The position numbers and the translations under genes were made by a program. This document shows, in pieces, positions 43,423 to 52,729 of a DNA stretch of 64,000 bases. The first letter of the stretch is position 1; the number at the start of each line of letters is the position of its first letter. Location of the stretch: assembly GCF_001038505.1 (NCBI RefSeq), contig NZ_LDPY01000001.1, positions 62,001-126,000 of the forward strand, read 5' to 3'. The notes beneath the pieces were generated by a model. It was not told the DNA's origin, did not search any database, and worked only from the letters and a program-made list of their open reading frames with translations. This stretch comes from Puniceibacterium sp. IMCC21224 (GTDB taxonomy: Bacteria > Pseudomonadota > Alphaproteobacteria > Rhodobacterales > Rhodobacteraceae).

Positions 43423-44609
43423 TCAGCCTTTGAGCGACACCACGTTCTGCGCGTGCCCGGTCACAAACCGCGCCCATGCCTCCATCACGTGGCGACGGCG
43501 TTCCAGCAGATCCGACCGGGCATAGGCGCGCACTACGCGGCTTCCAATCTTGTGGCCAAGGATGGTTTCTGCGACCTCGTAGCTGGCCGCTTCGATGTCC
43601 TGCACCCAATCGCGAAAGCTGGACCTGAAACCGTGCGGCCTGCCCGCCTCGTCCATTTCGTTTAGCGCCTTTTCCAGCGCCGTGCTGGACAGTGCGCGGT
43701 CGCCACGCCCCGGAAACATCAGGTCCAGGCCGAACGATCTGGCTGCATCCGGGATAAGCAAAGCCTCTGCCGATAACGGCACCCGGAAGTCCGTCACAGC
43801 GCCCTCCATACCCTTGACGCGATCCGCTGGCACGGTCCAAACATCCCCGTCTATCTCCGATACCCGCGCACCCTTGCACCCATCTGCCCGCACCAACGTC
43901 AGGATCATCCATCGCAGGCAAAGGTGCGATGATATGTCGGTCCTCAGTCTGGCATAGAGCGCGGGTATCTCCTGCCATGGGGTCGCGACGATGTGCGTCG
44001 GTTCGTGCCTGACGATTCCAAGCATCCGCTTTGCCGCCTCCACCACGAACGGATCGCACGGAACGCCCACGCCCTTGGCCTCGTTGAACACGATCATAGT
44101 GCGCCGCAGCGCCTTGATTGCGGTCGGCTGCTTGGACCGCCATATCGGCTGCAACGCGGCCTTGATATCGGTTTGGTGGATAGCGGACATTCGTTTCCGC
44201 CCGATCTTGGGAATCACGTGCGTGTCGAGCGGGCTGCGCCATCTGCCCCGCTTGCCGTCGCCCCGCAAGCTGGCTTTCCGCGCTTCGAAAACCACCGTGA
44301 CCATTTCGGCAAATGTCGGATCGTGCTGATCCCGGTCGGCCTTCTCTGCGTCCCTCTGGGCCTGCCTGACGCTGACCGGATCGGACCATCCGCCAAGACA
44401 GCCGCCCACTTGTCGCGGGCCGCTCTGGCCTGCGCCAGCGTGATAGTCGGCCACGATCCCAAGCCCATGTCCCTGCGCTTCCCAAGATGCTGATAGCGAT
44501 ACATCCACCGGCCCGATCCGGTCTTGGACTTGTCGAGGATCAGGCCACGCCCATCCGACAGCCTTCCCGGCTCCGCGTTCTTGATGCTGATATTCGTCAG
44601 CCCCGCCAT
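43423..44609 (-). pseudogene. int: P4-type tyrosine integrase of the island, frameshifted
   Basis: The N-terminal DUF4102-like domain (MAGLTNISIKNAEPGRLSDG, then RYQHLGKRRDMGLGSWPTI) reads in one frame to ADG. The rest, from DPVSVRQAQRDAEKADRD through the catalytic domain, reads in another. One missing base near 44381-44387 explains the break. Catalytic signatures are present: the Arg region GARVSEIDGDVW, HGFRSSFRDW, and LGHKIGSRVVRAYARSD with the Tyr. It lies beside the right attachment site and would have integrated the island. As it stands it cannot make full-length integrase, unless the gap is a sequencing error. Confidence 0.85.
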
Positions 44610-44740
44610 TCCTGCCCCACACTTTGGCCTGCGCCGTGGTGATCCACCCTGAAACATGGGGAGACGGACTCGGGCCTAAGTGCCTGTCACCATAGACAGA
44701 TGATGCGGGTTGGTGCAACACCGTGAGACGGTTGTGTGGT

Positions 44741-44757
44741 TCCCTTGTGCGGCACCA
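44741..44757 (+). repeat. attR direct repeat
   Basis: TCCCTTGTGCGGCACCA repeats the last 17 nt of tRNA-Thr (26597-26613) exactly and is not part of a second tRNA. It lies 132 nt upstream of the integrase start and marks the right edge of the island. Confidence 0.88.
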
Positions 44758-44760
44758 TTG

Positions 44761-44798
44761 CGACAAGCTAAATACCTGATAAATATTAGCTATTGTCG
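44761..44798. terminator. AT-rich hairpin just outside attR
   Basis: CGACAA-GCTAA pairs with TTAGC-TATTGTCG around an A/T-rich loop. It lies where the original DNA downstream of tRNA-Thr should be, so it could be the old tRNA terminator, or the hemY terminator read from the other side. No long T run follows. Confidence 0.3.
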
Positions 44799-44866
44799 TC
44801 AGGCCGGACCATGGTCACGAGGATCGCACCGCCACCTCAGGCAAGCGCGATCCTGAATCTGACACT

Positions 44867-46381
44867 TTAGACCTGTTTGTCCCCGGTCGACTCTGTCGAT
44901 CGGTTGCCGGCCACCATGTCGATCACTTCTGCATCCAGCGCTTGCTGTTCCTCTGACGCTGCGGCCTCGGCGGGGTCGATTTCGACGGGCGTGGGAGCAA
45001 CCTCTTGTGGACCGACAAGCAGCGGTAACATCTCTGCGCCAACGGTTGCCGACAAGTCAGATTGCGGCGGAGACTTCCAGCTGAGCGTGTCAAAACTAGA
45101 GCAGTTGTTACAGATCGGCGCCCATTCGGCATGGATGTTGTTGCAATTGTCGCAGACCCACTGTGGACCTCGGGGCGCTGTCAGCGCCTTGGCCAGCCAG
45201 GCGCGCACAACCGCATCCGAGGCTCCCTCGCCGCGCTCGACGGCTGCCATGATGGCCAGAACGCGGGTATCCGGCTCATTCTCGACCAAATTGCCCAGCG
45301 CACGACGCGCTGCCGGGAAATCCTCGGCGGCAAGGTTCAGTTCAGCCTGCAGTAGACGGGTCTCGCGATGCTCGGGCTTGAGAATGGTCAGTTGGTGAAA
45401 CCGCTTGAGCCGCTCTTGCGGGGTTTCGTTCGGCACAATTTCCGCAAAGGCGGCGGCCAGATCGGGGTGTGGGCGCATATCCCACGCCTTTTTCAGGATG
45501 CGCAGGGCGTTCTTGGGGCGGCCTTCGGCGATGTAACCGCGTGCAGCCATAGTCGCGGCAGGGATCAGATCCGGTGACGCCTTATTGGCGGCAATCGCTG
45601 CCTCACGGGCCTCGATACTCTTGTCGCTGTCAATCACATCCTTGGCTTCGGACAGGGCAAGAACAGCGTCGCGACGACGATGAACGTCACGCGGCAAGCT
45701 GCCGTATTTCAGCTTGGCTCCTAACGTCTTGCGAGCGCCAACCCAATCCGCGTTTTCCGCCTGAAGACGCAGCAGGATGTCCTGAACCTCTTCGTGCTTG
45801 GGTTTCAGCGCAAAAGCCCGCTCCGCCAGTTTCAGCGCTGTTACGGTATCACCTTTGGCGATCTTTTGCTTCATGATGCCACGCACACCAACAAAGCGGG
45901 TCGCATCGTTCTGCACCAACCGCTTGTATACCTGCTCAGCCTTGGCTGTGTCGCCGTTCAACTCGGCCGCCTGAGCGGTGATCAGATCAGTGATTTCGGG
46001 TTTTTGCAGGTAACGCTCGGCTTTGGCGGCTTTGGCCATTGCCACGCGCCCTTCACCGGACGCAAGCGCCATGATCCCTTCGGCCAGCGCCTGATATCCC
46101 TTGCGCTCGCGATTGCGGTCAAAATAGCGCGACAGCGCTGTCTCATCACCGTTGAGGAATTTGAGCACCGCAATCAGCAGCGCAAAGAGTTTGAAAAACA
46201 GCCAGACGACCAACAGCAACACAAGCGCAGCGATCACCGACTGAAGCGGGCCAAGGTTGAATTCCATCCCCGCCGCGGTGATCTGAATCCCGCCCGAGCT
46301 TTCCATGAGGTACCCGGCACCAAGGGTCAATGCCGCGACCAGCGCGACAAAAATCACAATCTTTATGAGAGACCAAAGCAT
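44867..46381 (-). CDS. hemY: HemY-type TPR membrane protein
   Basis: This 504-residue protein has two N-terminal transmembrane helices (about residues 4-24 and 45-75) and the HemY N-terminal domain (FDRNRERKGYQALAEGIMALASGEGRVAMAKAAKAERYL). A series of TPR-like helices follows, with a C-terminal Cys pair region (CDNCNNIHAEWAPICNNC) resembling a zinc ribbon. It belongs to the HemY family found next to haem-synthesis genes, with an uncertain role in haem biosynthesis or envelope organisation. This is not the protoporphyrinogen oxidase also called HemY. It follows the mic60-like gene by 15 nt. Confidence 0.88.
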   Translation of the reverse strand: MLWSLIKIVIFVALVAALTLGAGYLMESSGGIQITAAGMEFNLGPLQSVIAALVLLLVVWLFFKLFALLIAVLKFLNGDETALSRYFDRNRERKGYQALAEGIMALASGEGRVAMAKAAKAERYLQKPEITDLITAQAAELNGDTAKAEQVYKRLVQNDATRFVGVRGIMKQKIAKGDTVTALKLAERAFALKPKHEEVQDILLRLQAENADWVGARKTLGAKLKYGSLPRDVHRRRDAVLALSEAKDVIDSDKSIEAREAAIAANKASPDLIPAATMAARGYIAEGRPKNALRILKKAWDMRPHPDLAAAFAEIVPNETPQERLKRFHQLTILKPEHRETRLLQAELNLAAEDFPAARRALGNLVENEPDTRVLAIMAAVERGEGASDAVVRAWLAKALTAPRGPQWVCDNCNNIHAEWAPICNNCSSFDTLSWKSPPQSDLSATVGAEMLPLLVGPQEVAPTPVEIDPAEAAASEEQQALDAEVIDMVAGNRSTESTGDKQV

Positions 46382-46396
46382 TGTCCGACCCTTATC

Positions 46397-47770
46397 CTAG
46401 TTCAGTTCCTGGCCCAGCGTCTGCGCTGCAGCCTGTACATTCAGACGCATCCGCGCGCGGGTCACCCAATCATCCATCGCGGCCAGCGCTTCGGGCGGAA
46501 GGGTCTCTAATTCCGCCACTGCGGTGGCGAGATCTCCGGATTTTACGGCGGCCTCGGCGCGCGACAGGACAGCATCCGCATCGGCACCTTCGCGTGGTGT
46601 AATCGACCGGGCGCCCAATTGTTCACGCATGAACAGCGACAGGCGGTTGCCCACCTCTGCATCCGGTGCGGTGGCGGACCGCGCCGCAGCCAGCGCATCA
46701 CGCGCCGCCGGGGCAAAATCGTCCTGCAACTCGCTCAACATCGGGACACCGGCGTCGGCCGCCGCGCTCAGTTCGCTGGGCACCGTGATGGATTTCGACG
46801 CAGAAATCACGCCGAGCGGTTCAGCGAAGGGGTCGCCATTGTCCAGCGCCGCCTGCATCGTCGCCAGCGCGGTGTGCATTCTGGCCAGTTCGGCCTGCGT
46901 TTCGGCATTCTGCTCGGCGACAACGGCCTCTTGGGCGATATTCTGGATCTCGGCGCGCTGCGATTCGACGTCCGCGCGCAGCGCTTCGATCTCGCGCTCA
47001 TAGGCGGCAATCGCCTCGGGGGCGACGTTTTCCGTGATCGGGCGTTTCTCAAGCTCGACCGTGCGCACTTCGAGCAGACCGATCTTGTCCGACATGCCGC
47101 TTATCTGATCCTGCAAGCTGTCCACAGCGCCGGTCAGCGTCTCTACATTGCCTTCGACCGATGACAGGTCAAGTCCGCCAACCGCTGTTTCGACCGCATC
47201 GACCCGGCCCGACAAGGTGGACAGCAGATTGCCCTGCGAGGCCAGTTCAGTGCGGGTTTCTTGCTCGAACGGATCAACCTCGGCCGTTCCGTCCCCAAAG
47301 GGCCAGCTTTGGTTCTGGTACTGTCCCAGCAGATACCCAATTCCAGCGGCAACGATCCCACCAATCACCATCGGGACAAAGCCGCCTTTGCGCTCAACAA
47401 CGGTTTCCTTGACCACCCCAGGGACGGGGGCAATCACCGTAGTGGTCGAGTCATCCTCTGAGTTGCCAGTCACAGGGTCTTCTGCTTCGTCCGGCTCTGG
47501 TATCGTGGTGTCATCGACCGCCGACAGGCTGTCGTCATCGGGAACCGTGCCTTCAACGGTATAAATTTCGCCGGAATCGACTGACTCTGACTCTGTCGTC
47601 GCTTCCGAGAGCGTATCGTCGCCCATCAAGGGTGTGTCAGTGCCCGGCTCATCCTGAACGACAACAGCATCTGCAATCCCGTCGTCAACGGGCTCTGGCG
47701 TTACGACACCGTCTTCGCGCCCGGCGATATCTTCTTCCGGCGTATCTTTGGACTTGTCCGCGTCTGCCAC
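46397..47770 (-). CDS. Mic60/mitofilin-family membrane protein
   Basis: This 457-residue protein has an acidic, disordered N-terminus (about 1-125), a transmembrane helix at about 130-150 (FVPMVIGGIVAAGIGYLLG), and a long coiled coil (about 175-300, with repeated EIEALRADVESQRAEIQNI-type heptads). The C-terminal mitofilin-like domain covers about 340-457. Alphaproteobacterial Mic60 homologues shape inner-membrane invaginations and are known to lie beside hemY/hemD, exactly as here. It is flanked by hemD upstream and hemY downstream on the same strand. Confidence 0.8.
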   Translation of the reverse strand: MADADKSKDTPEEDIAGREDGVVTPEPVDDGIADAVVVQDEPGTDTPLMGDDTLSEATTESESVDSGEIYTVEGTVPDDDSLSAVDDTTIPEPDEAEDPVTGNSEDDSTTTVIAPVPGVVKETVVERKGGFVPMVIGGIVAAGIGYLLGQYQNQSWPFGDGTAEVDPFEQETRTELASQGNLLSTLSGRVDAVETAVGGLDLSSVEGNVETLTGAVDSLQDQISGMSDKIGLLEVRTVELEKRPITENVAPEAIAAYEREIEALRADVESQRAEIQNIAQEAVVAEQNAETQAELARMHTALATMQAALDNGDPFAEPLGVISASKSITVPSELSAAADAGVPMLSELQDDFAPAARDALAAARSATAPDAEVGNRLSLFMREQLGARSITPREGADADAVLSRAEAAVKSGDLATAVAELETLPPEALAAMDDWVTRARMRLNVQAAAQTLGQELN

Positions 47771-47827
47771 GTGTTTCCACCCTTTCGAATCTCAAAGCAC
47801 TGAAAATCTTGGTCCTTCTATCGGACC

Positions 47828-48550
47828 TTAGTGCGCACCCTTGCCCGCCTCAAGCGCCGCGACCAAATCAAGAGTGTCCCATGCTGCTTTCTTCATCGCT
47901 GCGCCTGTCGGTTGGGCAGCGACCACCATACGGTTAAACGGCAGATCCGCCAGCTCATCGGCCACGCGCCTGCTCATTGCGATCAAATAAAGCGGGCCTT
48001 GGCCCTGATGGCAATGCACAAAATGTCGCGCCGTCCGGGGCGAGAAAAGCGGCGCGATCACCAGAGCCGGGCCAACCAGCGCCGCCAGTGCCCCGGAAGA
48101 GAGGGGCCGCAGCGGCTGGTCATAGATCACCGCCTCGTCCGTCTCTATCCCTGCGGCGCAAAGGCTGGCCGCCACATCCCCCCGGCTGTGGGTGCCGCGC
48201 AGGTGCAACAGTGGGCCGGGGTTTTGACTCGCTGTCACTAGGGCGATCAGCGCCCCGGCGTCGCCCTGCGCCGACCGGGCAACCAGCCCGGCGGCACGTG
48301 CCGCGCAGGCGGTGGCCTCTCCCACGGCAAAGCACATCCCCTGATCGGTCCCGCCCAGTGCACGATATGCCTCGACCCCATTGGCCGAGGTAAAGATCAG
48401 CCCCCGATACCGACCAAGGTCTGGGGGCGGTTCCAGTGGTTTGATCCCGATCAACGGGCTGCACAGCGCGTCGAAACGGATCTGCGTGCCAACCTTAAGA
48501 TCCGCGATAAACGCCCGCGAAGCCGCCTTGGGCCGGGTCATCAGGACCAC
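47828..48550 (-). CDS. hemD: Uroporphyrinogen-III synthase HemD
   Basis: This protein of about 240 residues has the HemD pattern: an N-terminal VLMTRPKAASRAF, then LIFTSANGVEAYRALGG, a central ALVTASQNPGPLLHLRG region and the late IAPLFSPRTARHF. It closes hydroxymethylbilane to uroporphyrinogen III in haem and cobalamin synthesis. The start is uncertain: GTG 48550 restores the first beta strand, while ATG 48541 shortens it, and neither has a clear ribosome site. It heads the hemD-mic60-hemY run and is divergent from tsaD. Confidence 0.88.
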   Translation of the reverse strand: MVLMTRPKAASRAFIADLKVGTQIRFDALCSPLIGIKPLEPPPDLGRYRGLIFTSANGVEAYRALGGTDQGMCFAVGEATACAARAAGLVARSAQGDAGALIALVTASQNPGPLLHLRGTHSRGDVAASLCAAGIETDEAVIYDQPLRPLSSGALAALVGPALVIAPLFSPRTARHFVHCHQGQGPLYLIAMSRRVADELADLPFNRMVVAAQPTGAAMKKAAWDTLDLVAALEAGKGAH

Positions 48551-48641
48551 GGGGCGTTGCGCGATCACGGCAGGAGCGGGATTGTGAGAGACATGCTGCG
48601 GTGGTAACTCCGCAACGGCACAGACGCAACGGGAAGACGCC

Positions 48642-49724
48642 ATGACTGCCCCGCTGACCATTCTCGGGCTGGAAAGCAGCTGCGACGATACCGCCGCCGC
48701 CGTGGTGCGCGGTCGCAAGATCCTGTCGTCCATCGTGCTGGGACAGGACGCGCTGCATCGTGCCTATGGTGGCGTCGTGCCCGAAATTGCCGCGCGCGCC
48801 CATGCGGAAAAGCTGGATATTTGCGTGGCTCAGGCATTGGCCGACGCGGGTCTGCCCCTGTCGGGCATGGATGCCATTGCGGTCACGGCAGGCCCCGGGC
48901 TGATCGGCGGCGTGTTGTCCGGGGTAATGATGGCCAAGGGGCTGTCGGTGGGATCGGGCCTTGCGCTGATCGGTGTCAACCACCTGGCGGGACATGCCCT
49001 GACTCCGCGCCTGACGGATGACTTGCCCTACCCTTACCTCATGTTGCTCGTCTCAGGCGGGCATTGCCAGTTCCTGATCGTGCGCGGCCCGCAGGATTTC
49101 AGCCGCATCGGTGGCACCATCGACGATGCACCAGGCGAGGCGTTTGACAAGACCGCCCGCCTACTAGGCCTGCCACAACCGGGAGGGCCTTCGGTCGAAC
49201 ATGCCGCAGTCGCGGGGGATCCGGCGCGCTTTGCCTTTCCCCGACCGCTGATGGATCGGCCCGGCTGCGACATGTCGTTTTCCGGCCTCAAGACCGCGCT
49301 GCTGCGGCAACGCGATACGTTGATAGCCGCCCAAGGTGGGCTGTTTGAGACGGATGTCGCCGATCTGTGCGCCGGATTTCAGGCGGCCGTGCGCGATGTT
49401 CTGATTGGCAAAACCCGCCGTGCCATCGCGCTGTATCTTAAGGAACAGCCACCCGTTCCCGGTTTTGCCGTCGCCGGCGGTGTCGCCGCCAATCGGGCCA
49501 TTTGCGCCGGGTTAGAGACGCTTTGCGCCGATGCCGATCTGCGGTTTGTCGCGCCACCTTTGGCGCTATGCACTGACAACGCAGCGATGATCGCCTATGC
49601 CGGCGGCGAACTGTTTGCCCAAGGGGTGCGTCACGACATGACCCTGTCGGCCCGCCCGCGCTGGCCGCTGGATCGGTCCGCCGTACCAATGCTTGGCTCG
49701 GGCAAAAAGGGGGCCAAGGCATGA
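48642..49724 (+). CDS. tsaD: tRNA N6-threonylcarbamoyladenosine transferase TsaD
   Basis: This 360-residue Kae1/Gcp-family protein begins with [16 protein letters not shown]. It has the metal-binding His region ([10 protein letters not shown]), NHLAGHAL, the glycine-rich [11 protein letters not shown] and the late [12 protein letters not shown]. With TsaB and TsaE it makes t6A at position 37 of ANN-decoding tRNAs. TsaE is also in this window (61738-62214). It overlaps gpsA by 4 nt and heads the tsaD-gpsA-yciI-EVE operon, divergent from hemD. Confidence 0.96.
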   Translation: MTAPLTILGLESSCDDTAAAVVRGRKILSSIVLGQDALHRAYGGVVPEIAARAHAEKLDICVAQALADAGLPLSGMDAIAVTAGPGLIGGVLSGVMMAKGLSVGSGLALIGVNHLAGHALTPRLTDDLPYPYLMLLVSGGHCQFLIVRGPQDFSRIGGTIDDAPGEAFDKTARLLGLPQPGGPSVEHAAVAGDPARFAFPRPLMDRPGCDMSFSGLKTALLRQRDTLIAAQGGLFETDVADLCAGFQAAVRDVLIGKTRRAIALYLKEQPPVPGFAVAGGVAANRAICAGLETLCADADLRFVAPPLALCTDNAAMIAYAGGELFAQGVRHDMTLSARPRWPLDRSAVPMLGSGKKGAKA

Positions 49725-50683
49725 GCATCGGCATCCTCGGGGCGGGCGCGTTTGGCACCGCACTGGGCTGTGTGCTGGCGCGCCACGGCGGCGTGGTGAC
49801 TCTTTGGGGTCGCGATGCTGCGAGGTTGGCGGCGATGCAACAAACCCGCCAGACTGATCGCCTGCCGCGAGTCACGCTGCCGTCCAATCTGACGTTTTCG
49901 ACCGAGTTTGCGGCGTTATTTGATGCTGACACGCTGCTCCTCGCTACTCCGGCACAAAGTCTGCCCGGACTGCTGCAACAGATCCCCGGCCCGTTGTCCG
50001 GCGTTCCATTGGTGGCCTGCTGCAAAGGGCTGGACCTGACCACCTGGGACGGACCGGCGCAAACCATCGCGCGTCTAAAGCCCGAGGCGATTCCCGCCCT
50101 GCTGACCGGCCCCAGTTTTGCCGCGGATATCGCGCGGGGCCAGCCAACGGCGCTGACGCTGGCCTGCGCCGATGCTGCGATGGGCCGCGCCCTACAACAG
50201 CAACTTTCGACCCGAACATTGCGATTGTATCGGACAACGGATGTGATCGGCGCCGAATTGGGTGGTGCCCTCAAGAACGTGATCGCCATTGCCTGCGGCA
50301 CCTGCATCGGAGCCGGTCTGGGTGACAGCGCCCGCGCCGCGCTGATGACGCGCGGATTTTCGGAATTGCAACGCCTTGCCGCAATGCTAGGCGCGTTGCC
50401 GGACACTCTGTCAGGACTTTCTGGTTTAGGTGATCTGGCACTGACCTGCACCTCGGATTTGTCGCGAAACTATCGGTTTGGCCTGGCATTGGGTCGCAAC
50501 GATCCCTTTGACCACAGTCAAACCGTCGAAGGCGCAGCCACGGCCCGCGCCGTCACCCAACTGGCCGCCGCACGCGGGCTGGACCTGCCGATTTGTGCCA
50601 CTGTCGCGGCCATCGTCGACGGTGAAACCAGTATTCCCGAGGCGCTGACCGCGCTTCTCTCACGTCCCCTGAAGGAGGAATAA
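49721..50683 (+). CDS. gpsA: Glycerol-3-phosphate dehydrogenase [NAD(P)+] GpsA
   Basis: This 320-residue protein opens with the nucleotide-binding [20 protein letters not shown]. It has the GpsA signatures [32 protein letters not shown] with the catalytic Lys, and [21 protein letters not shown]. It reduces dihydroxyacetone phosphate to sn-glycerol 3-phosphate for phospholipid synthesis. It overlaps tsaD by 4 nt and is followed after 1 nt by the YciI gene. Confidence 0.96.
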   Translation: MSIGILGAGAFGTALGCVLARHGGVVTLWGRDAARLAAMQQTRQTDRLPRVTLPSNLTFSTEFAALFDADTLLLATPAQSLPGLLQQIPGPLSGVPLVACCKGLDLTTWDGPAQTIARLKPEAIPALLTGPSFAADIARGQPTALTLACADAAMGRALQQQLSTRTLRLYRTTDVIGAELGGALKNVIAIACGTCIGAGLGDSARAALMTRGFSELQRLAAMLGALPDTLSGLSGLGDLALTCTSDLSRNYRFGLALGRNDPFDHSQTVEGAATARAVTQLAAARGLDLPICATVAAIVDGETSIPEALTALLSRPLKEE

Positions 50684-50684
50684 T

Positions 50685-50957
50685 ATGCTTATCGCTCTGA
50701 TCGCCCGCGACAAACCCGGCGCGCTGCCGGTGCGTCGGGAAAACCGCCCCGATCACGTTGCTTACCTCAAGGCATCCGCAGCCGTGCAACAGGCCGGCCC
50801 GCTGTTGGATGATGCCGGTGAGATGGCGGGATCGCTGATCATCCTTGACGTGGCTGATATGGCCGAAGCCGAAGCCTGGGTCGCCGGTGATCCCTACGGC
50901 AAGGCCGGGTTGTTTGCCTCGGTCGAGCTGGTGGCCTGGAACCGGGTTATCGGCTGA
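50685..50957 (+). CDS. YciI family protein
   Basis: This 90-residue protein has a ferredoxin-like fold pattern of the YciI/YCII family: MLIALIARDKPGA, then RPDHVAYLKAS (conserved Arg and His), and AEAWVAGDPYGKAGLFASVEL (conserved Asp-Pro). Members are small cytosolic proteins of mostly unknown function, some acting as dehydrochlorinases or isomerases. It is coupled to gpsA (1-nt gap, AAGGAGG ribosome site) and to the EVE gene (overlapping junction). Confidence 0.88.
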   Translation: MLIALIARDKPGALPVRRENRPDHVAYLKASAAVQQAGPLLDDAGEMAGSLIILDVADMAEAEAWVAGDPYGKAGLFASVELVAWNRVIG

Positions 50958-51376
50958 TGCGGTACTGGCTATTCAAATCTGAACCGTCGGTTTGGGGCTG
51001 GACCGATCAGGTGGCCAAAGGCGACGATGGCGAAGAATGGGACGGCGTGCGGAATTATCAGGCCCGCAATTTCATGCGTGACATGGCCCTTGGCGATCTG
51101 GGGTTCTTTTACCATTCGCAGACGGAAAAGGCGGTCGTTGGCATTGTCCAAGTCTGCGCCACAGCCCATCCCGACAGCAGTACCGACGATCCCCGCTGGG
51201 AATGCGTGGATATCAAGGCGGTCCGTCCTCTTGTCAGCGCGGTGACGCTGGACATCATCAAAGCTGACCCGCAGCTTGCCGAGATGGTCCTGGTGCGCAA
51301 TTCGCGCCTATCGGTCCAACCGGTGAGCGACGACGAATGGCGCGCGGTCTGTGCCTTGGGCGAAACAAAGCCCTAG
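50957..51376 (+). CDS. EVE domain-containing protein
   Basis: This 139-residue single-domain protein begins YWLFKSEPSVWGWTDQVAKG, then GVRNYQARNFMRDMALGDLGFFYHS, typical of the EVE (PUA-like) fold related to YTH domains. EVE proteins bind modified bases in RNA or DNA; the bacterial role is not established. It is the last gene of the tsaD operon, and its start overlaps the YciI stop. Confidence 0.9.
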   Translation: MRYWLFKSEPSVWGWTDQVAKGDDGEEWDGVRNYQARNFMRDMALGDLGFFYHSQTEKAVVGIVQVCATAHPDSSTDDPRWECVDIKAVRPLVSAVTLDIIKADPQLAEMVLVRNSRLSVQPVSDDEWRAVCALGETKP

Positions 51377-51432
51377 CTGCGCAGGGCGATTGCGAGATAG
51401 CGTGATCCAATCGGCGAATCAGAGGGCGCGTT

Positions 51433-51828
51433 ATGGGTATTCTATCAGTTCTGGTGGCGGCCTTCGCGGGCTTTGCCGTTGGTGCGGCCTGGTACATGAC
51501 GCTGGCCAACCCTTGGATGGCTGCAGTGGGCATTGCACGCGGGCCAGATGGCAAACCGCAAGGCGACGGATCAAAACTGCCGTTCCTGCTGTCAGCGATA
51601 GCGATGATTCTGGTGGCGGGCATGATGCGGCACATCTTTGCCAGCTCGGGCATCACCACCGCCGGGGGCGGGCTGTTGTCGGGTCTGGGTATCGGACTCT
51701 TCTTTATCAGCCCCTGGATCATGATCAACAACGCCTACGCGATGCGCCCCTTTCGGTTGACGCTGATCGACGGCGGCTATGCGACCTGTGGCTGTGCGAT
51801 CATCGGACTGGTGCTAACGCTATTCTGA
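51433..51828 (+). CDS. DUF1761 membrane protein
   Basis: This 131-residue protein has four hydrophobic segments (starting ILSVLVAAFAGFAVGAAWYM) and the DUF1761 pattern with a short loop bearing KPQGDGSKLPF, then SPWIMINNAYAMRP. It is an inner-membrane protein of unknown function. It lies 57 nt after the EVE gene and could be transcribed with it. A hairpin follows at 51877-51906. Confidence 0.8.
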   Translation: MGILSVLVAAFAGFAVGAAWYMTLANPWMAAVGIARGPDGKPQGDGSKLPFLLSAIAMILVAGMMRHIFASSGITTAGGGLLSGLGIGLFFISPWIMINNAYAMRPFRLTLIDGGYATCGCAIIGLVLTLF

Positions 51829-51876
51829 TCACAGCATTCCCTGCCTACCAAGATCGTGCAGATGCATACCCAAAAA

Positions 51877-51906
51877 GGGGGTCCTGACCAATCGGCCAGA
51901 ACCCCC
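51877..51906 (+). terminator. Rho-independent-type hairpin after the tsaD-DUF1761 run
   Basis: GGGGGTCCTGACC pairs with GGCCAGAACCCCC (allowing G.U pairs) around a short ATC loop. It is flanked by an A run on the left and lies between two convergent genes, so it could work on both strands. Confidence 0.6.
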
Positions 51907-52098
51907 TCTGTCACCCCGGCGCTCCCACAGCACCTATCGTGATCAAAATCAGGTTCCGGCCATTCTGGCCTGTATCACCGATACTTAACGCAGAACCCGA
52001 CACCCGACAATTTCATAGTCCGCGCAATGCAAGCCATATTGGCAAGGCTCCCTTAACCCTCACAGGTTAGCGTCACTCGTGCAAGGCTGCGGATGCGC

Positions 52099-52440
52099 TC
52101 AGCCGTACACCGCTTCCTTGCCGAAATGCTTGGTCAGCATATAGTAGACCACCGCGCGATATTTGTTGCGCTCGGATTTTCCGTAGACATCAATCACCGA
52201 ATTGATCGCATCCATCAGTTCTGGTCCATCGGCCAGGCCCAGTTTTTTGATCAGGAAATTGGTTTTGACCGTCTCAAGCTCGGACGCTTGTGATCCGGCC
52301 ACCGTCGATGCGTCATTGTTGTAGATCGCGGGACCACAGCCGATCGTCACCTTGGTCAGCAGCGCCATATCCGGTTCCATCCCGCATTTGCTGCGCAGAT
52401 CGTCCGCATATTTGGCGATCAGATCATCACGTTTTCCCAT
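52099..52440 (-). CDS. DUF2853 family protein
   Basis: This 113-residue protein begins MGKRDDLIAKYADDLRSKCG, the typical DUF2853 start. It continues with KVTIGCGPAIYNNDASTVAGS and a C-terminal helical KYRAVVYYMLTKHFGKE. It is a small cytosolic protein with no known function. It is a single gene on the minus strand, separated from DUF1761 by about 270 nt that contain a terminator and no gene. Confidence 0.88.
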   Translation of the reverse strand: MGKRDDLIAKYADDLRSKCGMEPDMALLTKVTIGCGPAIYNNDASTVAGSQASELETVKTNFLIKKLGLADGPELMDAINSVIDVYGKSERNKYRAVVYYMLTKHFGKEAVYG

Positions 52441-52729
52441 CTGTCCTCTTTCCCTATGTGCGGGGCGCTGCCCGTCTTATACCCGAGTGTTCTGGTCTGC
52501 TTTCGACCCGCCGATATCGTGACGACATTACCCGCGTCTGACAATGGGGATAATCCCCCGGCGTTCCCCCCACTTGCGATCTAGCATATCAGCATCGACA
52601 ATTGTGTGGGCGTCCAAGTCCACCACCGGACAAAATCAGCGGGCACCGGCGTCCCGCGTTTTGATCCGGCGAGCGTCTGATCCTACACTGCCCTTGCCGC
52701 CCCACACCGATCCGAAAGGAAATCAGCCC

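Larger units (their letters stand above)
26597..44757. mobile_element. Integrated genomic island (18.2 kb) in tRNA-Thr
   Basis: The island is bounded by identical 17-bp direct repeats, TCCCTTGTGCGGCACCA, the left one being the tRNA 3' end. Inside lie an excisionase-like gene next to the left end, small phage genes, several insertion sequences, a VPLPA-CTERM gene, the imuA-imuB-dnaE2 cassette, a resolvase and, next to the right end, a P4-type tyrosine integrase. This is the classical layout of a tRNA-targeting integrative element. The integrase, the IS3 genes and one IS91 transposase are disrupted, so the island looks immobile and decaying. Confidence 0.88.
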
